DNA of 12,844 nt from an uncultured Flavobacteriales bacterium (GTDB taxonomy: Bacteria > Bacteroidota > Bacteroidia > Flavobacteriales > Weeksellaceae): assembly GCA_937876095.1 (NCBI GenBank), contig CALFIE010000011.1:1-12844 (forward strand), given 5' to 3'. Under the pieces are notes generated by a model. It was not told the origin of the DNA. It made no database searches and saw only the letters and a program-made list of their open reading frames with translations. Positions 1 to 8,417 of the stretch are shown here, piece after piece (the first letter of the stretch is position 1; every line of letters starts with the position of its first letter). The position numbers and the translations under genes are program-made.

Positions 1-110
1 CTTTGAGTTACTTTAATTCCTTCTTATTTTTTTATTTAGGACGCTATTGAAAAAAACTCATTTTTTGAAAATTGGCCGGTATTTCTGCAATTATTTCTTA
101 ATTTAGCCTC

Positions 111-764
111 ATGTTTATCAAAGAATATATTTCTAAGGACTATCCTGCATTTAATATCAATAGTAGCATAGAAGAAGCTGCAGAAACAGCTAAAGATTTT
201 GGGTTTTCGCACGTTTTTATTAAGAAAAAAGGGGGCTATGTTGGCGCGCTGAGTCAGGCATTTTTAGAAGAAAGTCCCGAAGGAAATTTAACCGCACTCG
301 AAATGCATTTCGAGCGATTTGCAATTGTAGAAGATGCTAATATTTTAGAGACGGTGAAATTGTTTCATATTTTCAATACCAACGTAATTCCTGTAATCAA
401 CAAAAAAGAGAAATACGTAGGATACATTTCTAATGAAGACATCTTCAATGAATTTTCTAAATATCCACTGTTTTCTGAAAACGGAGCCGTTCTTACGATT
501 CAAAACAATATTGGGAGTTATTCTATGACAGAAATTGCTAAAATAGTAGAATCTAATCACTCCAAAATATACGCTTTGTTTGTGAGTGGCGTTATAGAAG
601 ATCAAGTGCATATCACCCTGAAAATCAGCAGCGAAAACCTAAGTTCTATAGATGAAACTTTTGAACGATTTGGTTATACCGTAGTTGATAAACATTATGA
701 TGATGAAAAAGAAGATTTGCTAAAAGATCGTTTTGGATTTTTTCAAAAATACCTAGAATTTTAG
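111..764 (+). CDS. CBS-domain-pair protein with ACT-like C-terminus
   Basis: 217-residue soluble protein with no signal peptide or membrane segment. Residues about 1-55 and 60-118 form two CBS-like repeats; the second has the typical pattern around VIPVINKKEKYVGYIS (93-107). CBS pairs usually bind adenine nucleotides and act as regulatory modules. Residues about 125-195 alternate strands and helices (VLTIQNNIGSYSMTEIA, then HITLKIS) in a way that resembles an ACT regulatory domain, which is an inference from pattern only. The ATG at 111 is the first start in frame and no ribosome binding site is evident. It lies 9 bases upstream of NAD kinase, so the two are probably co-transcribed, and a role in sensing nucleotide state is plausible but unproven. 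The CBS call is fairly sure; the biological role is unknown. Confidence 0.8.
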   Translation: MFIKEYISKDYPAFNINSSIEEAAETAKDFGFSHVFIKKKGGYVGALSQAFLEESPEGNLTALEMHFERFAIVEDANILETVKLFHIFNTNVIPVINKKEKYVGYISNEDIFNEFSKYPLFSENGAVLTIQNNIGSYSMTEIAKIVESNHSKIYALFVSGVIEDQVHITLKISSENLSSIDETFERFGYTVVDKHYDDEKEDLLKDRFGFFQKYLEF

Positions 765-773
765 TTTGTACTT

Positions 774-1640
774 ATGAAAGCTGCCATTTATTCTCAAAAA
801 AATGATTTAGATACTTTCTTGTATCTAAGTAAATTCATAGCAGAAATAAAGAAGCGAAATCTAGAAGTCGTACTCTATGAAGAAATGGCCGAAAAACTGA
901 AATTTTCTAAAAATTTTGCTACTTTTTCGAATAAAGAAGACCTGAAATCACAAAATATCGATTATTTTTTTAGCTTTGGAGGAGATGGTACAATTCTAAA
1001 TGCGCTAATTTTCATACAAGATTTAGGAATTCCAATTATTGGAGTTAATACTGGTAGATTAGGATTTTTGGCGAGTTTTGGTAAAGAAGAAATATTCCAA
1101 AATATCGATATAATTTTGGGTGGAGAAATGGCAATTAGCAAAAGGTCTGTAATTGAGGTGGTTACAAAAAAGAACAGCATTGAATTTCCTTATGCACTCA
1201 ATGATCTGAGTATTACCCGAAAACAAACCACATCTATGATTACAGTAGAAACTTACATAGATGATGATTTTTTGACCGTTTTTTGGGCAGATGGACTTAT
1301 AGTCTCTACACCAACTGGTTCTACTGCATATTCACTGAGTTGTGGAGGTCCCATTATTTCACCTACCAATGATAATTTTGTGCTTACACCAATTGCACCA
1401 CATAATCTGAATGTGCGACCAATCGTGCTAAAAGATGATGTAGAAATAAAATTAAAAGTCGAAAGTCGCGTTCCAAAATTTTCTCTTTCGCTGGATTCTA
1501 GGTTATACGATTTGGATATAGATGAAGAAATAATCATAAAAAAAGCACCTTTCGAAATCTGTTTACTTTTGCCCAAAGAAATCAATTTTTTTGATAAATT
1601 AAGAGAACGTTTACTTTGGGGAAAAGATAAAAGAAATTGA
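774..1640 (+). CDS. nadK: NAD kinase
   Basis: Cytosolic enzyme that phosphorylates NAD to NADP using ATP or polyphosphate, supplying NADPH for biosynthesis. At 288 residues it has the usual bacterial length. It carries the diagnostic GGDGT motif (69-73), the NTGRLGFLA segment (92-100), the ND pair (N143-D144) and the long conserved block DGLIVSTPTGSTAYSLSCGG (173-192) that binds NAD. The C-terminal SLDSR segment (239-243) also fits the family. All key residues look intact, so it should be active. It starts 9 bases after the CBS-domain gene and probably shares its transcript. A 109-base gap with a promoter-like element separates it from the aldolase gene downstream. Confidence 0.96.
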   Translation: MKAAIYSQKNDLDTFLYLSKFIAEIKKRNLEVVLYEEMAEKLKFSKNFATFSNKEDLKSQNIDYFFSFGGDGTILNALIFIQDLGIPIIGVNTGRLGFLASFGKEEIFQNIDIILGGEMAISKRSVIEVVTKKNSIEFPYALNDLSITRKQTTSMITVETYIDDDFLTVFWADGLIVSTPTGSTAYSLSCGGPIISPTNDNFVLTPIAPHNLNVRPIVLKDDVEIKLKVESRVPKFSLSLDSRLYDLDIDEEIIIKKAPFEICLLLPKEINFFDKLRERLLWGKDKRN

Positions 1641-1707
1641 CTGTTTTTCTAAAATTTCAAGACCCCAAAATCTCGTTGAATTAGGTGAAGATAATGCAAA
1701 TTTTTCT

Positions 1708-1715
1708 TACCTTTA
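1708..1715 (+). promoter_or_regulatory. Possible -7 promoter element for fbaA
   Basis: TACCTTTA matches the Bacteroidota -7 consensus TAnnTTTG except at the last base. It lies 34 bases before the fbaA ATG, which leaves room for a short leader. I see no convincing TTTG -33 element at the usual spacing, so this is a weak call supported mainly by its position in the 109-base gap. Confidence 0.35.
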
Positions 1716-1749
1716 CACTTCAAAAATTTTTATATAAATACCTACAATT

Positions 1750-2820
<1,071 letters not shown>

Positions 2821-2845
2821 TAGTTTTTTTAAAAAAATAAAAAGT

Positions 2846-3697
2846 ATGGCATTTGATTGGTTCAAGCGTAAAGCAAAAAACATCACCACTTCTACCGATG
2901 AGAAAAAAGATGTTCCGAAAGGACTTTGGCATCAAACTCCGACTGGAAAAATCATAGAACACGAGGAACTGAAAGCAAACAATTATGTTTCGCCAGAAGA
3001 TGGTTTCCACGTGAGAATTGGGAGCAGAGAATTCTACGAAATTTTGTTTGATAACAATGAGTTCACCGAATTAGATACCGATGTAGAAAGTGTAGATATG
3101 CTGAAATTCAAAGATACCAAAGCATATACAGATCGCCTGAAAGAAGTGACCGCAAAAACCAAACTGAAAGATTCTATCAGAAATGCTGTAGGAAATGTAA
3201 ATGGTGTGAAAATGGTGGTTTCCTGCATGGATTTCGCTTTCATAGGCGGTTCATTAGGTTCTGTAATGGGCGAAAAAATCAGAAGAGCGGTAGATTATTG
3301 CATCAAAAATAAATTGCCTTATATGATAATTTCTCAATCAGGCGGTGCAAGAATGCAAGAAGCAGCCTATTCTCTGATGCAATTGGCAAAAGTACAATCT
3401 AAATTGGCACAATTGGCCGATCACGAATTACCATACATTGCTTATTTGTGCGATCCAACTTTTGGCGGAATTACCGCATCTTTTGCTATGACTGCAGATA
3501 TTATAATGGCAGAACCAGGAGCATTGATTGGTTTTGCAGGACCAAGAGTAATTCGTGAAACCATAGGTAAAGATTTACCAGAAGGTTTCCAAACGTCTGA
3601 ATTTCTTCAGGAAAAAGGATTTGTAGATTTTATAGTAAAGAGAACCGAAATAAAACAAATGGTTTCTAAAACCGTGAAACTACTTGCAAACGCTTAG
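2846..3697 (+). CDS. accD: Acetyl-CoA carboxylase carboxyltransferase subunit beta, zinc finger lost
   Basis: Beta subunit of the carboxyltransferase that moves the carboxyl group from biotin carrier protein to acetyl-CoA, the first committed step of fatty acid synthesis; its partner is AccA. 283 residues with a normal start (MAFDWFKRK) and an intact crotonase-like core: SQSGGARMQE (163-172), GGITASFA (207-214) and IGFAGPRVI (228-236). The N-terminal region, which in E. coli holds a four-cysteine zinc ribbon (CPSC and CPKC), reads WHQTPTGKII (28-37) and YVSPEDGFH (47-55). All four ligand cysteines are therefore absent while the surrounding residues stay conserved. I believe this is typical of flavobacterial AccD rather than damage, but that is from memory. 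It lies 25 bases after fbaA. Confidence 0.95.
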   Translation: MAFDWFKRKAKNITTSTDEKKDVPKGLWHQTPTGKIIEHEELKANNYVSPEDGFHVRIGSREFYEILFDNNEFTELDTDVESVDMLKFKDTKAYTDRLKEVTAKTKLKDSIRNAVGNVNGVKMVVSCMDFAFIGGSLGSVMGEKIRRAVDYCIKNKLPYMIISQSGGARMQEAAYSLMQLAKVQSKLAQLADHELPYIAYLCDPTFGGITASFAMTADIIMAEPGALIGFAGPRVIRETIGKDLPEGFQTSEFLQEKGFVDFIVKRTEIKQMVSKTVKLLANA

Positions 3698-3874
3698 TTA
3701 AAAAATTAACCACAAATCGGAGATTCGACGTAGTCAAAAGCAACAAAAGAACTGCCGTTTTTGGAGTAATACAAAAGATAAAAAAAGGCAGGAAATCATA
3801 GATTTTCTAATTGAATTATTAATTGTATTAGATTTTCGTTTTGTGGTGCTTTTAATAAATTAAAAATAATAACT

Positions 3875-3906
3875 AGAAAATCTCTCCTTTTTTGGGGAGA
3901 TTTTCT
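3875..3906 (+). terminator. Rho-independent terminator-like hairpin before the DUF6973-like gene
   Basis: AGAAAATCTCTCC pairs with GGGGAGATTTTCT (10 perfect outer pairs, one inner G-T type mismatch, then two more pairs) around a TTTTTT loop, followed by the T-rich TTATTTCTA. It would terminate transcripts from fbaA-accD. It ends only 9 bases before the ATG of the next gene, so it could also act as a leader structure for that gene. The 177 bases between accD and this hairpin hold no gene that I can see, only a weak CTGCC/GGCAG inverted repeat (3752-3756 with 3787-3791). Confidence 0.75.
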
Positions 3907-3915
3907 TTATTTCTA

Positions 3916-4422
3916 ATGAGTAAAGTACGCTTGCTTTTCATTATTATTAAAAAACTGACTTTCAAAAAATTGATGGTTGGATTTTTGGTGTTTTTGCAGA
4001 ATCCAATTTTCACCCTACTTTTTCTTTGGGCAAGTTATAGAGCAACTTCCATTTCGCAAAAACTGTTCCCGAAAAGCAATATGACCAATGGAATTGGCAA
4101 TGCTTTTCGGCATTCACTCTGGTGTAGTTTGATTTTGATGTACTGCTGCAAAGTTTCTTCACCAGAAAAATCGTTGGTTTTTTGTAAAAAAATAACAAAT
4201 CTGCACGAGGAATTCTTCCCAAATGAATCATTAGAAACCAAAATGGACCTGCACAACAACCAAGTTGGAATGGATTATTTTATGAGCTTATTAAGCGAAA
4301 TACACCGTCAGTTTTTCGAAACCTCTTTTTTAGTAAACGGTTTGTTGAAAAAAACGGAGACCGCACAGAAAATAAACGCTGCTTCTGATAATTTCCCAAC
4401 AGAATTGGTTTATTTGGAGTGA
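3916..4422 (+). CDS. DUF6973-like protein with conserved His/Asn motifs
   Basis: 168 residues from the ATG at 3916. An upstream in-frame TTG at 3892 lies inside the hairpin stem and is unlikely to be the start. Residues about 20-40 are hydrophobic (VGFLVFLQNPIFTLLFLWAS) and may anchor the protein in a membrane. The core carries GNAFRHSLW (61-69), HEEFFPNES (97-105) and MDLHNNQVGMD (110-120). This arrangement of conserved His, Asn and Asp matches what I know as the DUF6973 family of Bacteroidota, and the spacing suggests a metal site or a hydrolase, which is inference. Function is unknown. Its stop codon is 3 bases from the stop of the convergent lipoprotein gene, and its terminator lies within that gene. 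Confidence 0.7.
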   Translation: MSKVRLLFIIIKKLTFKKLMVGFLVFLQNPIFTLLFLWASYRATSISQKLFPKSNMTNGIGNAFRHSLWCSLILMYCCKVSSPEKSLVFCKKITNLHEEFFPNESLETKMDLHNNQVGMDYFMSLLSEIHRQFFETSFLVNGLLKKTETAQKINAASDNFPTELVYLE

Positions 4423-4431
4423 AATTCACTC
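4417..4431. repeat. Short palindrome spanning two convergent stop codons
   Basis: GAGTGAA-A-TTCACTC is a perfect inverted repeat with a single central base. It contains the TGA of the DUF6973-like gene (4420-4422) and, on the other strand, the TGA of the lipoprotein gene (4426-4428). It may be coincidence driven by the two stop codons. Confidence 0.5.
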
Positions 4432-5220
4432 ATCAAGAAACGTGAATTCTTGATTTTTAATAACAAAATCGTTTATAGAGCTTTCATATTCGTTGGAATA
4501 TGCACCTCCTATTTTCAATTTAAATTTTTGTTTCATTGTTCCCTCAAAAAAAGGAATTGCATAAATTAAAATTTCGTTTGGACTGAGTTCAAAATACTCT
4601 GGATAAGGTGGTGGAATACAAGCGCCATAATAATGATTACCGTTTCTAATAAATTCCCATTTACCTTTCGAATTCAATCTAAAACGGTTAAAAAAGTAAA
4701 CCATTTTTAATGTGTCTCTCGATATATTCTTGATAAAAACAGGGTATGCTTTAAAAGTCCTCAAAGTATCATTAAAATAGGAATATAAAGGAATGGTATC
4801 ATTAATATTAACAATAATCTTAATGTTTTTATTGCTAAGCGAATCTAATTTTTTTGTTTTTTCACTAAATTTTAAATGAAAATTTTCGTCATAAAAATAA
4901 TTTGAAAATATGTTCTTTAAACGCACATTTTCTAAACTATCTTTAATTTTAAAATTTTTAGAATAGTTTTCTGGTGGAGGTGGAGGTGGAGGTGGAGGTG
5001 GAGGCAATCCAATATGCTTATAATATTTAACAAAAATGGAATCCTTTAATTTTCCCTTGTATATTAAGTAACTTCCAAAATCATTTATATCTTGATTAAA
5101 TTTTTGAAAATTCATTTTTACATTTTTAGGATAAACCAAAGCAATATCATCTGCAAAGGAATTATCTCCTTTGCACGAAAATAAAAATAAGAGAATCAAA
5201 ACGTAAATTATAAATTTCAC
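4426..5220 (-). CDS. Predicted lipoprotein with an 11-proline tract
   Basis: 264-residue protein that I do not recognise. It begins with a type II signal peptide: MKFIIYVLILLFLFSC with the lipobox cysteine at residue 16, followed by KGDN. A charged run after the cysteine recalls the flavobacterial lipoprotein surface-export signal, so it may sit in the outer membrane, facing outward; this is inference. Residues 73-83 are eleven consecutive prolines, encoded by alternating CCT and CCA codons. The C-terminal part (about 165-264) looks beta-rich and contains a second proline cluster, CIPPPYPEY. The start is GTG at 5220-5218; a stop codon lies four codons upstream in frame, so no ATG is available at the signal peptide. 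The gene stands alone, separated from clpC by a terminator. Its promoter is not clear. Confidence 0.75.
   Translation of the reverse strand: MKFIIYVLILLFLFSCKGDNSFADDIALVYPKNVKMNFQKFNQDINDFGSYLIYKGKLKDSIFVKYYKHIGLPPPPPPPPPPPENYSKNFKIKDSLENVRLKNIFSNYFYDENFHLKFSEKTKKLDSLSNKNIKIIVNINDTIPLYSYFNDTLRTFKAYPVFIKNISRDTLKMVYFFNRFRLNSKGKWEFIRNGNHYYGACIPPPYPEYFELSPNEILIYAIPFFEGTMKQKFKLKIGGAYSNEYESSINDFVIKNQEFTFLDE
4432..4458 (+). terminator. Terminator for the DUF6973-like gene, inside the convergent lipoprotein CDS
   Basis: ATCAAGAA (4432-4439) and TTCTTGAT (4447-4454) form a perfect 8-base-pair stem with a 7-base loop, followed by TTTT on the + strand. It starts 10 bases after the + strand stop codon. 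On the - strand there is no T tract after the stem, so it should act only on + transcripts. The same bases encode the last residues (around QEFTFLDE) of the - strand lipoprotein. Confidence 0.65.
4972..5004 (-). repeat. Hexanucleotide microsatellite encoding polyproline
   Basis: On the + strand this is a run of TGG and AGG triplets, five TGGAGG-type units plus one extra TGG. On the - strand it encodes eleven prolines. Slippage by whole 3- or 6-base units would change the length of the tract without breaking the reading frame. Confidence 0.85.
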
Positions 5221-5234
5221 GACACTAATTTATG

Positions 5235-5263
5235 AAAAAAGACTTGGCAAAAACCAAGTCTTT
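5235..5263 (-). terminator. clpC terminator
   Basis: Read on the - strand, AAAGACTTGG and CCAAGTCTTT form a perfect 10-base-pair stem around a TTTTTG loop, followed by a run of T (TTTTTTCATAAA). It lies 23 bases after the clpC stop codon and before the lipoprotein start. Strong intrinsic terminator. Confidence 0.88.
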
Positions 5264-5286
5264 AAATATTTCTACAAAAAAGTCTG

Positions 5287-7800
5287 CTAAACCGTTTCAG
5301 GTTTTTCAACTTTTTTTTCTAAGCCGTCTTTGGCTTCATTTAGGCCTAATACAAAGGTTTCCCCTTCTTCTATCTGCTTGTTGACCAGCATTTCGGCAAT
5401 CTGATCTTCTATGTATTTCTGGATAGCACGTTTCAGAGGTCTTGCTCCGAAATCTTTGTCCCAACCTTTTTCGGCGATGAAATTTTTGGCTTCTTCGGTA
5501 AGTTCTACTTTGTAACCCATTTTTTCTAATCTGCCATACAATTTAGACAATTCTAGGTCGATGATTTTTTTGATGTCTTCTTGTTCCAAAGAATTGAAAA
5601 TTATGATATCATCTATTCTGTTCAGAAATTCTGGTGCGAATGCTTTTTTCAATGCGTTTTCTATGGTGCTTCTTGCGCGTGCATCTGTTGTAGATTTTTT
5701 TGCTGTCGTCCCGAAACCTACTCCATCTCCGAAATCCTTCAAATCTCTGGTTCCGATATTGGAAGTAAGAATAATGATGGTATTTCTGAAGTCGATTTTC
5801 CTTCCCAAACTATCGGTAACATGACCTTCATCTAAAATTTGCAACAAAATATTGAAAACATCTGGATGCGCTTTTTCAATCTCATCCAAAAGAACTACTG
5901 CATAAGGTTTTCTGCGAATTGCTTCGGTTAATTGACCGCCTTCTTCGTAACCAACGTAACCAGGAGGAGCACCAATTAATCTAGAAACGGCAAATTTCTC
6001 CATATATTCGCTCATATCTATTCTGATGAGTGCTTCGTCTGAATCGAAAAGTTCACGAGCCATCACTTTTGCCAATTCGGTTTTACCAACTCCGGTTGTT
6101 CCCAGAAAAATAAAGGTTCCGATTGGTCTGTTTGGATCTTTCAGTCCGGCTCTATTTCTTTGGATGGCTTTCACGACTTTTTTCACTGCATCTTCTTGTC
6201 CGATCACTTTTCCGTTCAGTTTCTCGTCCATTTGTGCTAGTTTATCCATTTCGTTTTTACCAACTTTGGTTACCGGAATTCCGCTCATCATAGAAACTAC
6301 TTCTGCTACATTTTCTTCGGTTACCACTTCTTTTTTCTCTTTCACGTCTTTATCCCACTCTTCTTGAGCCAAATTTAGTTCTATTTGTAGGCGCTCTTCT
6401 TCATCTTTCAATTTTCTGGCTTCCAAATAATCTTGTGCTTTTACTGCTTTCTGTTTTAATCCTTTTATTTCCTCAATTTTAGCTTCATTACTAATGATTT
6501 CGGTAGGAACTTTCATGTTTTTGATATAAACACGAGAGCCGGCTTCATCCATAGCATCAATTGCTTTGTCTGGTAAAAATCGATCGGTAATATATCTTGC
6601 AGTAAGATTCACACAAGCTGTAATTGCATCATCTGTATAGGTAACATTATGATGGTCTTCGTATTTATCTTTAATTTGATTCAAAATTTGGATGGTTTCT
6701 TCTATAGAAGTTGGTTCTACCATTACTTTTTGGAATCGTCTTTCTAGTGCGCCATCTTTTTCTATATATTGTCTGTATTCATCTAAAGTTGTGGCACCAA
6801 TACATTGTATTTCACCTCTTGCTAATGCTGGTTTGAACATATTAGAAGCGTCTAAACTTCCTGTAGAACTTCCTGCTCCAACAATTGTGTGTAATTCATC
6901 TATAAACAAAATGACGTCTCTGTTTTTCTCTAGTTCGGTCATAATTGCTTTCATACGTTCTTCAAACTGACCGCGGTATTTGGTTCCTGCTACCAAACTT
7001 GCCAAATCTAGGGTAATCACACGTTTTCCGTAGAGAACTCTAGAGACTTTTTTCTGCTGAATTCGCAAAGCTAAACCTTCTGCAATCGCAGATTTACCAA
7101 CACCTGGTTCACCAATTAGAAGTGGATTGTTCTTTTTTCTTCTCGATAGAATTTGAGAAACACGCTCGATTTCTTTTTCTCGACCAATTACCGGATCCAA
7201 TTTGTCTTCTCTTGCCAATGCAGTAAGATCTCTACCAAAATTATCCAAAGTTGGCGTTTTACTTTTTCCTGTGCCAAGATTTCCGGCTGGTTTTCTCATT
7301 TGTCCGAATTCTTCTCGTTCTTCATCGTCTTCATATGCGCTCATGCTAGGATTTTGACCAGAATTTTTGAGCATATTTTGGTATTCTTTAGAAACGCGTT
7401 CGTAATCTACATCATACGCTTGTAAGATGGTAGAAGTTGGATCCTCGAATTTATATAAGATTCCCAAAAGTAAATGCACGGTATTAATTTCTGAAGATTG
7501 ATACTGTCTGCATTCAAGTTCGGATCTTTTTACGGCTTGATCAGCCATTTTGGTGAAAGCAATATTTGGATTCTCTTGCATAAGTGGATTGCTGTTGGTT
7601 ACACTGATGTTCTCAATTTTTCGTTTTACTTGTGACAAATCGGTTCTCAGTTGCAATAAAATTTCTTTTGCAGAATTTTCGGTTTCTATAATTCCCAAAA
7701 GAAAATGCTCTGTGTTCAGAAATTCACTGTGCAGTCTTTTTGCTTCCTTTTTACTCTGTTTAAACACTCGGTCTAAACCTTCTGAAAATTTATTGTTCAT
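5287..7800 (-). CDS. clpC: ATP-dependent Clp protease ATP-binding subunit ClpC
   Basis: Class I Hsp100/AAA+ unfoldase of 837 residues from the ATG at 7800; a TTG five codons upstream is in frame but less likely. It unfolds protein substrates with ATP and feeds them to the ClpP peptidase in the cytosol. Order of parts: N-terminal double Clp repeat (about 1-145), an acidic linker (156-165), first AAA+ module with Walker A GEPGVGKS (230-237) and Walker B ILFIDE (297-302), a middle region with a UVR-like segment (about 450-472), and a second AAA+ module with Walker A GTTGVGKT (567-574) and Walker B VLLDE (636-640). VGFG (694-697) fits the ClpP-docking loop, which separates it from ClpB. It is monocistronic between its own promoter core and terminator. 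No clpP or mcsA/mcsB partner is in the window. Confidence 0.95.
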   Translation of the reverse strand: MNNKFSEGLDRVFKQSKKEAKRLHSEFLNTEHFLLGIIETENSAKEILLQLRTDLSQVKRKIENISVTNSNPLMQENPNIAFTKMADQAVKRSELECRQYQSSEINTVHLLLGILYKFEDPTSTILQAYDVDYERVSKEYQNMLKNSGQNPSMSAYEDDEEREEFGQMRKPAGNLGTGKSKTPTLDNFGRDLTALAREDKLDPVIGREKEIERVSQILSRRKKNNPLLIGEPGVGKSAIAEGLALRIQQKKVSRVLYGKRVITLDLASLVAGTKYRGQFEERMKAIMTELEKNRDVILFIDELHTIVGAGSSTGSLDASNMFKPALARGEIQCIGATTLDEYRQYIEKDGALERRFQKVMVEPTSIEETIQILNQIKDKYEDHHNVTYTDDAITACVNLTARYITDRFLPDKAIDAMDEAGSRVYIKNMKVPTEIISNEAKIEEIKGLKQKAVKAQDYLEARKLKDEEERLQIELNLAQEEWDKDVKEKKEVVTEENVAEVVSMMSGIPVTKVGKNEMDKLAQMDEKLNGKVIGQEDAVKKVVKAIQRNRAGLKDPNRPIGTFIFLGTTGVGKTELAKVMARELFDSDEALIRIDMSEYMEKFAVSRLIGAPPGYVGYEEGGQLTEAIRRKPYAVVLLDEIEKAHPDVFNILLQILDEGHVTDSLGRKIDFRNTIIILTSNIGTRDLKDFGDGVGFGTTAKKSTTDARARSTIENALKKAFAPEFLNRIDDIIIFNSLEQEDIKKIIDLELSKLYGRLEKMGYKVELTEEAKNFIAEKGWDKDFGARPLKRAIQKYIEDQIAEMLVNKQIEEGETFVLGLNEAKDGLEKKVEKPETV

Positions 7801-7850
7801 GATAGGTATTCTCAATTATTACATAAAGATACTATTTCTTTACTACTTTT

Positions 7851-7858
7851 CAAAGTTA
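7851..7858 (-). promoter_or_regulatory. Promoter -7 core for clpC
   Basis: On the - strand this reads TAACTTTG, an exact match to the Bacteroidota -7 consensus TAnnTTTG. It would place transcription start about 45 bases before the clpC ATG. TATTTG occurs twice just upstream, but neither copy is at the usual -33 distance. Confidence 0.55.
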
Positions 7859-8115
7859 CAAATACTTTACCAAATATTTTTTATGACTTTATGACATATA
7901 ATTTTTTTTTTTCATTAAAATTAAAACTGGGTCATTTTCCATCATTAATTTTGAAAAAAAAGATGCTAAACGCTCTCATAAAATTCCAAAAAAATTCGTA
8001 TTATCTTGTAAATCTTTGGATTAACTTCAAAAAAAACAGTAATGTTGTTTTTTCATAAATGAAAATCAAAAAACAAGCCATCTTTTCCTCATTTTTTAAT
8101 CTCATTTGAAATGAC

Positions 8116-8123
8116 TAGGTTTG
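8116..8123 (+). promoter_or_regulatory. Promoter -7 core for the YgjV-like gene and glycosyltransferase run
   Basis: TAGGTTTG is an exact match to the Bacteroidota -7 consensus, 22 bases before the ATG at 8146. A TTTG lies 7 bases upstream, too close to be the -33 element. The position suggests that it drives the + strand gene run starting at 8146. Confidence 0.55.
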
Positions 8124-8145
8124 TACTCTAAATTTTTGATTAATT

Positions 8146-8382
8146 ATGGGTACATCTCTCGCAGATTTTGTTGGTTATGGCGCTTCACTTTTTGTGGTGC
8201 TCAGTTTTCTGTTAAAGGATTTGAAAAAAATAAGAATCATCAATCTAATCGGGTGTTTTTTATTTGTATTATATGGTGTTATGAAAGGTGATGGCGATGT
8301 AAAAGCGATGTATTGGCCAATCATTATTCCAAATGTAATCCTATGTTTTGTGCAGGTATATCATTTGTTGAAGAAATCTTAA
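8146..8382 (+). CDS. Small YgjV-like inner membrane protein
   Basis: 78 residues with three hydrophobic segments at about 5-24, 30-48 and 57-75, and a basic loop (LKDLKKIR, 23-30) between the first two. The pattern GYGASLFVVLSFLLKD, then INLIGCFLFVLYG, then PIIIPNVILCFVQVYHL resembles the YgjV (Imp-YgjV) family and more distantly the three-helix SemiSWEET/PQ-loop fold. Similar proteins are sometimes labelled uroporphyrinogen decarboxylase in flavobacterial genomes, which cannot be right for so short a membrane protein. Transport of a small solute is possible but not shown. It heads the + strand run, 35 bases before the first glycosyltransferase, with a promoter core just upstream. Confidence 0.7.
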   Translation: MGTSLADFVGYGASLFVVLSFLLKDLKKIRIINLIGCFLFVLYGVMKGDGDVKAMYWPIIIPNVILCFVQVYHLLKKS

Positions 8383-8417
8383 TTTTTCATTGAAAATAAT
8401 TTTTTTAGTTTTAAAAA

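Larger units (their letters stand above)
7801..8145. other. 345-base divergent intergenic region
   Basis: Very AT-rich space between clpC (-) and the YgjV-like gene (+). It holds one promoter core facing each way (listed separately). It also has a run of T at 7902-7912 and a low-complexity inverted repeat, TTGTTTTTT (8045-8053) with AAAAAACAA (8068-8076), which could form a weak hairpin. I see no convincing gene, RNA structure or heat-shock operator such as CIRCE in it. Confidence 0.6.

Noticed and set aside
61..110. Possible promoter for the CBS gene (TATTTCTG at 80-87)
   Set aside because: One mismatch in the -7 core and no TTTG at the right distance; not above chance in AT-rich DNA. Nothing else recognisable in bases 1-110.
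7801..7815. Upstream TTG start for clpC adding MRIPI
   Set aside because: The ATG at 7800 gives the usual ClpC N-terminus (MNNKFSEGLDRV); the extra residues do not fit the family.
5561..7894. Several + strand open frames of 84-114 codons opposite clpC
   Set aside because: They are antisense shadows of clpC, whose frame is full length with all family motifs; their translations are low-complexity and match nothing that I recognise.
7963..8058. Short open frame of 31 codons (MLNALIKFQKNSYY...) in the clpC upstream region
   Set aside because: AT-rich composition, no start signal and no recognisable similarity; this length is expected by chance in such sequence.
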